NCBI GenBank assembly: GCA_964352855.1 | Contig: CAYGTR010000008.1 | Span: 1-64,000 of the forward strand | DNA length: 64,000 nucleotides | Direction of reading: 5' to 3' | Source: Litorimonas sp964352855 | GTDB taxonomy: Bacteria; Pseudomonadota; Alphaproteobacteria; Caulobacterales; Maricaulaceae | Part shown: piece after piece, positions 59,459 through 64,000 of the stretch | How positions within the stretch are numbered: the first letter of the stretch is position 1 | Layout of the letters: each line of letters starts with the position of its first letter | Notes under the pieces: generated by a model | Databases searched by the model: none | Seen by the model: the letters and a program-made list of their open reading frames with translations, nothing else | What the model was told of the DNA's origin: nothing | Program-made: the position numbers and the translations under genes

Positions 59459-62356
59459 ATGTCAAAATCATTTTCGGGGTTTTCTATGTCGTTTAAATCT
59501 TTTCTGTTCGCTGGCGTTGCTGCTGTCACGCTGGTCGCTTGCGGTCAAACGAACACCGTCGATATGACTGCGCCGCCAACTGTCGAACAATCTGAATTTA
59601 AACTCGACTATGAAAAATTCACACTCGATAATGGGCTGGAAGTTATTCTTTCCGTTGATAGATCCGATCCGATCGTCGCCGTGACAACAGTTATCCATGC
59701 CGGGAGCAATCGCGAAAAACCGGGCCGCACAGGCTTCGCGCACTTCTTCGAGCACATGGCCTTTAATGATTCAGAGAACGTCCCGCGCGGATGGAACCGT
59801 AAGGCCATTCCCGAATGGGGCGGCTTGCGCAATGGCGGCACATGGAGCGATGGCACCATTTATTTCGAGGTTGTTCCGAAAGACGCTTTTGATAAAATCC
59901 TTTGGATCGACAGTGATCGCCTTGGTTATATGATCAATACCGTGACACAAGCCGCACTGGACCGTGAAAAGCAGGTCGTGAAAAACGAAAAACGCCAACG
60001 CGTCGATAATGCCCCTTACGGTTACACGCAGGAAGTCATTCGCAAAGCACTTTACCCCGAGGGGCATCCTTATAATTGGACGGTAATAGGCTCGCTTCCT
60101 GATTTACAGGCGGCGACATTGGAAGACTTGAAAGAATTTCATACAGAGAATTACGGCCCGAACAATGCCACGCTTTCTATTGTTGGCGACATCGACATTG
60201 CAGAGACAAAACGGAAAGTCGAGCAGTGGTTTGGCGAAATCCCGCGAGGTAAAGATATTGAGCCTCTGCCGCCCATGCCCGTAAAAGTTGAAGCCGATAA
60301 GAAACTTTATTTTGAAGATAATTTTGCGAAGCTGCCTGAGCTCCGCCTGACATTGCCAACCGTCGAGGACTTTCACGAAGATGAGATTGCCCTGGAGGTT
60401 TTGGGTGCCATTATCGCGGGCAGCAAAAACTCTGTCATGTTCAACCAAATCGTTGAGCAAGATAAACTCGCGCCGCGGGTCAGCGCTTTTAATAATAGCA
60501 TGGAACTTGCCGGTGAATTTGTCTTTCGTGTGCGGGCGAATGCCGGTGTTGACCTTGATGATGTCTATCAGTCCTTACAGGATTCATTAAAGCGATTTGA
60601 GGAAAAGGGCATTGAGCCCAAAGATCTCCAACGGATCAAGGCAGAACAAGAAACGGCACTTTATAATAGCGTCGCGACGATTTTGGGGAAAGGCCGACAA
60701 CTTGCCCAAGCCAATGAATTTGCGCGCGACCCGGGTTATGCCGCAAAACAGGCGGAGCTTTTGAAGGCGATAACAGCCGATGACGTCATGGCTGTGTATA
60801 ATAAATATATCAAAGACAAGCCTGCCGTTATCACAAGCTTCGTGCCTAAGGGTCAAACTGACCTAGCCTTGGAAGGCTCAGAATTGGCGACAGTTTGGAT
60901 TGAAGAAGTGAAGTCGGACGTGGCCAGTGAAGAGGTTAGCGCTGGAGATGTCGCTGAGTTTGAAAAAACGCCAACAAAATTTGATCGCTCAGAGCCCCCC
61001 TTTGGTGATCTTCCCCTCATAAAAATGCCTGAAATTTGGACCGCTGAATTAGCTAATGACACGCAACTGCTCGGCATTGAGAATAATGAAATCCCCTTGG
61101 TGAGTTTTGATGTCACTTTCTCGGGCGGCATGTGGACAGAAGGCGCCGACAAATCAGGGGCTCTGTCTCTCTTGGCCGATTTGATGAATGAGGGGACTGC
61201 GACCAAAACGGCTGCTGAGTTAGAACAGGCTGTCGGGCTGTTGGGGTCAGACATATCGATTAACTCCGGGCGTGAAGAAACCCGCATTAGCGTGACGACT
61301 CTGGCGCGGAACTTTGAACCGACATTAGACTTGGTAAGAGAAGTCATGACGCAGCCTCGTTTTGAGGGCAATGATTTTGAACGTGTAAAATCTGCAGCGC
61401 TCACACAGATAAAAGGCCGTGAAGCCAACCCCACCGCGATTGCAGGACAAGCGTTCAGTAAATTGATTTACACACCGGAATATCCGATGGGCCGCCCGGC
61501 AGGCGGAACCGCTGATACGGTCTCTGCGCTGATATTAGACGATATGAAAGCGGCGCATCAAACTCTTCTGGGCTCAAAAGCCGTTCTTCATATTGCAGGC
61601 GACATTGATCCAAAGCGTGCCGAAGCTGGATTTAATGAGATTGCCGAGGCTTTGAATGTCGATACTCAAGCGCCAAATAAGGCTGAAGTTCCCGACCAAA
61701 CAAATGAAGGCAAAGTTTTTTTCATTGATGTCCCCGGCAGCAAGCAGAGCGTCATTACCATTGGTAAGCTGACGGTTTCTACAATGGATGAAGAGGCGAA
61801 TAAGCTCGACATCACGAATGAGAAATTAGGCGGCGGTATTAGTGGCGATCTGGCCCAAGTCTTGCGAATTGAAAAAGGGTATACCTATGGCGCGGGATCA
61901 GGTGTGTCCGGCGGAACAGTTGCCCAGCCATGGCGGGCGCGCACTTCTGTTCGTGCAAATGCCACACAGGCCTCGCTGGAGGTGATGCGTGATATGATCC
62001 GCGACTATGGCCCGAATTTTGATAAATCTGCGGCTGACATTGTTCAGCAAAAACTCGTGAAAGAGAAAACACGCGCCTTTGAAAGCCTAAATGCTAAACT
62101 CGGCACGCTTCACACCATCTCTAAATATGGAAAATCCAAAACATATGTGGAAGAAGAACAAGCTGAATTACTGGCAATGAATGTTGAGGATTTTCAAGCT
62201 ATGGCCGAGAAATATTTGAATGAAGACCAGATGACCTATTTAATTGTTGGGGACAAAGCGACTCAACTAGCGCCTGTTCAAGCCTTTGCGTCGGCGAGCG
62301 GCAAGGGGGTCGTAACGGAATTAGATATTTTCGGGAATATTGTTGCGGTTGAATGA
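59459..62356 (+). CDS. M16-family zinc metalloprotease, lipoprotein
   Basis: Large peptidase of 965 residues with two fused M16 halves. The inverted zinc motif HFFEHMAF (HxxEH) occurs near residue 95, and a third ligand Glu is expected about 75 residues later (REKQVVKNEKRQ region). The second half (about 520-960) repeats the fold (LLADLMNEGT) but lacks the full HxxEH, as in pitrilysin-type proteins. The signal peptide ends LVACG (about residue 28), suggesting a lipoprotein. An ATG at 59486 (MSFKSFLFAG) is an alternative start. A phosphatase-like gene overlaps its stop as ATGA. Confidence 0.9.
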   Translation: MSKSFSGFSMSFKSFLFAGVAAVTLVACGQTNTVDMTAPPTVEQSEFKLDYEKFTLDNGLEVILSVDRSDPIVAVTTVIHAGSNREKPGRTGFAHFFEHMAFNDSENVPRGWNRKAIPEWGGLRNGGTWSDGTIYFEVVPKDAFDKILWIDSDRLGYMINTVTQAALDREKQVVKNEKRQRVDNAPYGYTQEVIRKALYPEGHPYNWTVIGSLPDLQAATLEDLKEFHTENYGPNNATLSIVGDIDIAETKRKVEQWFGEIPRGKDIEPLPPMPVKVEADKKLYFEDNFAKLPELRLTLPTVEDFHEDEIALEVLGAIIAGSKNSVMFNQIVEQDKLAPRVSAFNNSMELAGEFVFRVRANAGVDLDDVYQSLQDSLKRFEEKGIEPKDLQRIKAEQETALYNSVATILGKGRQLAQANEFARDPGYAAKQAELLKAITADDVMAVYNKYIKDKPAVITSFVPKGQTDLALEGSELATVWIEEVKSDVASEEVSAGDVAEFEKTPTKFDRSEPPFGDLPLIKMPEIWTAELANDTQLLGIENNEIPLVSFDVTFSGGMWTEGADKSGALSLLADLMNEGTATKTAAELEQAVGLLGSDISINSGREETRISVTTLARNFEPTLDLVREVMTQPRFEGNDFERVKSAALTQIKGREANPTAIAGQAFSKLIYTPEYPMGRPAGGTADTVSALILDDMKAAHQTLLGSKAVLHIAGDIDPKRAEAGFNEIAEALNVDTQAPNKAEVPDQTNEGKVFFIDVPGSKQSVITIGKLTVSTMDEEANKLDITNEKLGGGISGDLAQVLRIEKGYTYGAGSGVSGGTVAQPWRARTSVRANATQASLEVMRDMIRDYGPNFDKSAADIVQQKLVKEKTRAFESLNAKLGTLHTISKYGKSKTYVEEEQAELLAMNVEDFQAMAEKYLNEDQMTYLIVGDKATQLAPVQAFASASGKGVVTELDIFGNIVAVE

Positions 62357-62697
62357 GCGAGTTCAAAAACCAAAGACATGTTTTATTTGTCTGCTCAAAA
62401 AACCAATGGCGGAGCCCAACAGCGGAAGCCATTTTTCGCAAGGATAATCGCTTATCGGTGCGATCGGCAGGAACGGGCCAAGGTGCGAGGCGAAAAATAT
62501 CTGCCAAGGATATAATCTGGGCAGATATTATTTTGGTCATGGAAGAAAAGCATAAGGCCAGAATACAGGCAGATTTCAGACAATCAATTATGCGAACGCA
62601 AATTTACGTTCTGGATATACCCGACATCTATCAATTCTTGGATGCTGAATTGGTAGATGTTTTAAAGGAGGCGTGCGAACCTCTCATATGGGGTTGA
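62353..62697 (+). CDS. Low-molecular-weight protein tyrosine phosphatase-like protein
   Basis: A 114-residue protein with the LMW-PTP P-loop VLFVCSKNQWRSPTAEA (CX5R at Cys14-Arg20) and a C-terminal IPDIYQFLDAELVDVL stretch with Asp residues in the usual place of the general acid. The N-terminal half aligns with the arsenate reductase/LMW-PTP fold, but the protein is shorter than typical (about 150 residues). It begins in the ATGA overlap with the peptidase gene, so the two are coupled. A cytoplasmic dephosphorylation role is likely; the target is unknown. Confidence 0.82.
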   Translation: MSEFKNQRHVLFVCSKNQWRSPTAEAIFRKDNRLSVRSAGTGQGARRKISAKDIIWADIILVMEEKHKARIQADFRQSIMRTQIYVLDIPDIYQFLDAELVDVLKEACEPLIWG

Positions 62698-62701
62698 TGC
62701 T

Positions 62702-63976
62702 CTAATTCCGATATTTATGCGGGCGTGTGTCTTCAGAGGTTGGATTATAGCGGTCACGCAATAAAGTCTGGCGAGAGACAAGGCTTTGTTCTTCGCCGTC
62801 AATCCAAAGTTTGATAGGGGCAGACGTCGCCTCCAAAGGGTCGCCGTCCCAGACAACCATATCATCAACTGGGCCTACAGCGATACTGGAAGGGCGTAAA
62901 CCAAACCACCGCGCAGGTGTTGTCGAAATTGCGGTAAAGGCCTTATCCCAATCAAGGCCGTTGCCGACAGCATTGCCCGCATGTTGTGCGAGACCTTGCG
63001 TTTTGGTGACGCCGAGAGATGTCAGATTAGAAATCGCATAATCCACGCCAGCCGCATCCAAAATCATGACATTATCATATCCTGCACCCAAGCTTTCAAA
63101 TGCGCCTGGTAGGTTTAAAACGGGATCAATCACGACTTTGATTTGGGCTTGTGCCAATTCGTCCGCGACTTGCCAGGCTTCACTGGCACCGATGACGATA
63201 ATATCGAGCATGGGCATATCCCGCTTGAGTCCGATAATGCTCATCAAGTCAGAGGCCCGGTTCGCGGATATTAATAAAGGCACATCTCCACGGGCTGCGC
63301 TTGCAAGGGCTGTCGCGTCTTGACGGGATAAGGCGTCACCGTCTTGAGGTGCATTAAAGAGCGTACGATAATTGCGCGCGTCAGATAATGCGGCGCGTAA
63401 TTGTGCCATGGCGGCACTGCGCGAACCGCCTGCGCGATTTGCACCTGTTTCGCCAAGGGCCACATGTATAAAGGCGTCGGCATTCACGACAGAGTCAAAA
63501 CCGCCGGATGTTGATGCAATCATACCCGTTCCGGCAAATATGGAATCTCCGGACGGAGAGCCTGTAATCACCGCATGTGTCACGCCGCGCCGTCTTGCGA
63601 TGGCAACATGGCTCGAGCGGGGGTTGAAACTATCGGCCGCGCGTTCGCTGACAGATGTCATGGCGTCAGACGCCGTGGTGTCATTCGTGATAGCTTCGCC
63701 GCCTACTTCGACAAGTCCGAGAGATGACATAGGCGCAAAGAGTCCGGGTGTGACCCATTGCCCCGACCCGTCATGAACGGCGATGCCTGCTGGCACTGTA
63801 AGATCCGTGCCGATATTCGTGATGCGACCATTTTGAATGAGGACGTCTGTGTCAGGAGATGTTCCGCCCGGGATAACCACTGTGGCATCCGTTATAAGAA
63901 GGTCTTGCGCAAAAGCAGACGTGACCATCAGAGCCGCCGCAATGACGGATGTCAGAAGTGTGCGTTTGATGCTCAT
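62702..63976 (-). CDS. Amidohydrolase-fold protein without the usual catalytic His pair
   Basis: A 424-residue exported protein: a signal peptide ends SAFA near residue 23. It has the amidohydrolase composite-domain start VTPGLF and the C-terminal closing (ARWFGLRPSSIAVGPVDDMVVWDGDPLEA), but the metal motif that should read like PGxIDxHxH is VTPGLFAPMSSLG, and I see no HxH pair. The region from about 200 on still resembles the fold (GTGMIASTSGGF, IIVIGAS). It may be a non-catalytic partner of a full amidohydrolase next to it beyond the window. A GGGAG site precedes the ATG. Confidence 0.75.
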   Translation of the reverse strand: MSIKRTLLTSVIAAALMVTSAFAQDLLITDATVVIPGGTSPDTDVLIQNGRITNIGTDLTVPAGIAVHDGSGQWVTPGLFAPMSSLGLVEVGGEAITNDTTASDAMTSVSERAADSFNPRSSHVAIARRRGVTHAVITGSPSGDSIFAGTGMIASTSGGFDSVVNADAFIHVALGETGANRAGGSRSAAMAQLRAALSDARNYRTLFNAPQDGDALSRQDATALASAARGDVPLLISANRASDLMSIIGLKRDMPMLDIIVIGASEAWQVADELAQAQIKVVIDPVLNLPGAFESLGAGYDNVMILDAAGVDYAISNLTSLGVTKTQGLAQHAGNAVGNGLDWDKAFTAISTTPARWFGLRPSSIAVGPVDDMVVWDGDPLEATSAPIKLWIDGEEQSLVSRQTLLRDRYNPTSEDTRPHKYRN

Positions 63977-64000
63977 AGCTTATCTCCCAAGCCCGCCCCT

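Noticed and set aside
1..64000. CRISPR array, insertion sequence, prophage or integrative element
   Set aside because: I saw no regularly spaced repeats, transposase, integrase or att-like duplication; tRNA-Gly has no flanking repeat.

Overview
The window looks like the origin-proximal part of an alphaproteobacterial chromosome, most likely from the Caulobacterales/Maricaulales group. The evidence is the gene order: hemE, then a gene-free gap, then ppsR-maf-aroE-coaE-dnaQ; mnmE-mnmG-rsmG-parA-parB carrying parS sites; DUF3576/leuS/lptE/holA; and a dnaA leader rich in GANTC sites. Base composition looks close to balanced, lower in GC than typical Caulobacter, which might suggest a Hellea/Litorimonas-like relative; that is only an inference. 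Nearly every gene is an intact chromosomal gene. I saw no insertion sequence, prophage, integrase or CRISPR array.

Layout. 1-9.1 kb: a truncated amidohydrolase, then a xylose/xylo-oligosaccharide cluster (GH3 glycosidase, xylB and xylA on minus; LacI-type regulator and sugar porter on plus) with two matching operator palindromes. 9.1-18.5 kb: tRNA-Gly, proX-like deacylase, CnoX-like thioredoxin-TPR protein, Lon-N protein and a Trm112-like mini-protein, then hslV and hslU split by a thiolase-like gene, and smr-mltA-tim44 opposite secB. 18.5-23.1 kb: aldose dehydrogenase, a small membrane protein, and hemE-hemJ-rho on minus. 23.14-23.62 kb: the predicted replication origin. 23.6-34 kb: ppsR-maf-aroE-coaE-dnaQ, a phosphodiesterase, mnmE-mnmG-rsmG, and parAB with three parS sites. 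34-40.5 kb (minus): DUF3576, an orphan LuxR regulator, leuS, lptE, holA, mscS. 40.7-48 kb: a porin with a Pro/Gln-rich N-terminus, ThiE-like and YggS genes with overlapping start codons, an L,D-transpeptidase, an orphan response regulator, YhhN, xthA and a UbiH-type hydroxylase. 48.2-57.2 kb (minus): hrcA-grpE-mutM, enoyl-CoA hydratase, rpsT, dnaA, a DUF2161 nuclease-like gene, dnaN, recF. 57.3-64 kb: DUF1304 protein, a methionine gamma-lyase-type enzyme opposite an Lrp regulator, an M16 peptidase with an overlapping phosphatase-like gene, and an amidohydrolase-like protein without the usual catalytic histidines.

How it fits together. The core is replication and segregation: origin, initiator (dnaA), clamp (dnaN), delta subunit (holA), proofreading subunit (dnaQ), recF, parABS and tRNA-modifying mnmEG all lie within about 30 kb. 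Genes next to the origin on both sides are transcribed away from it. The left end is a self-contained sugar module: periplasmic or surface GH3 hydrolysis, import by an MFS symporter, isomerisation and phosphorylation to xylulose 5-phosphate, under a local LacI-type repressor. I found no clearly new defence or biosynthetic system. The most unusual points are the origin's ladder of GGATAA repeats, parS sites inside mnmG and rsmG, the GANTC cluster before dnaA, the nuclease-like gene between dnaA and dnaN, and the orphan AHL-type LuxR gene in the leuS cluster.
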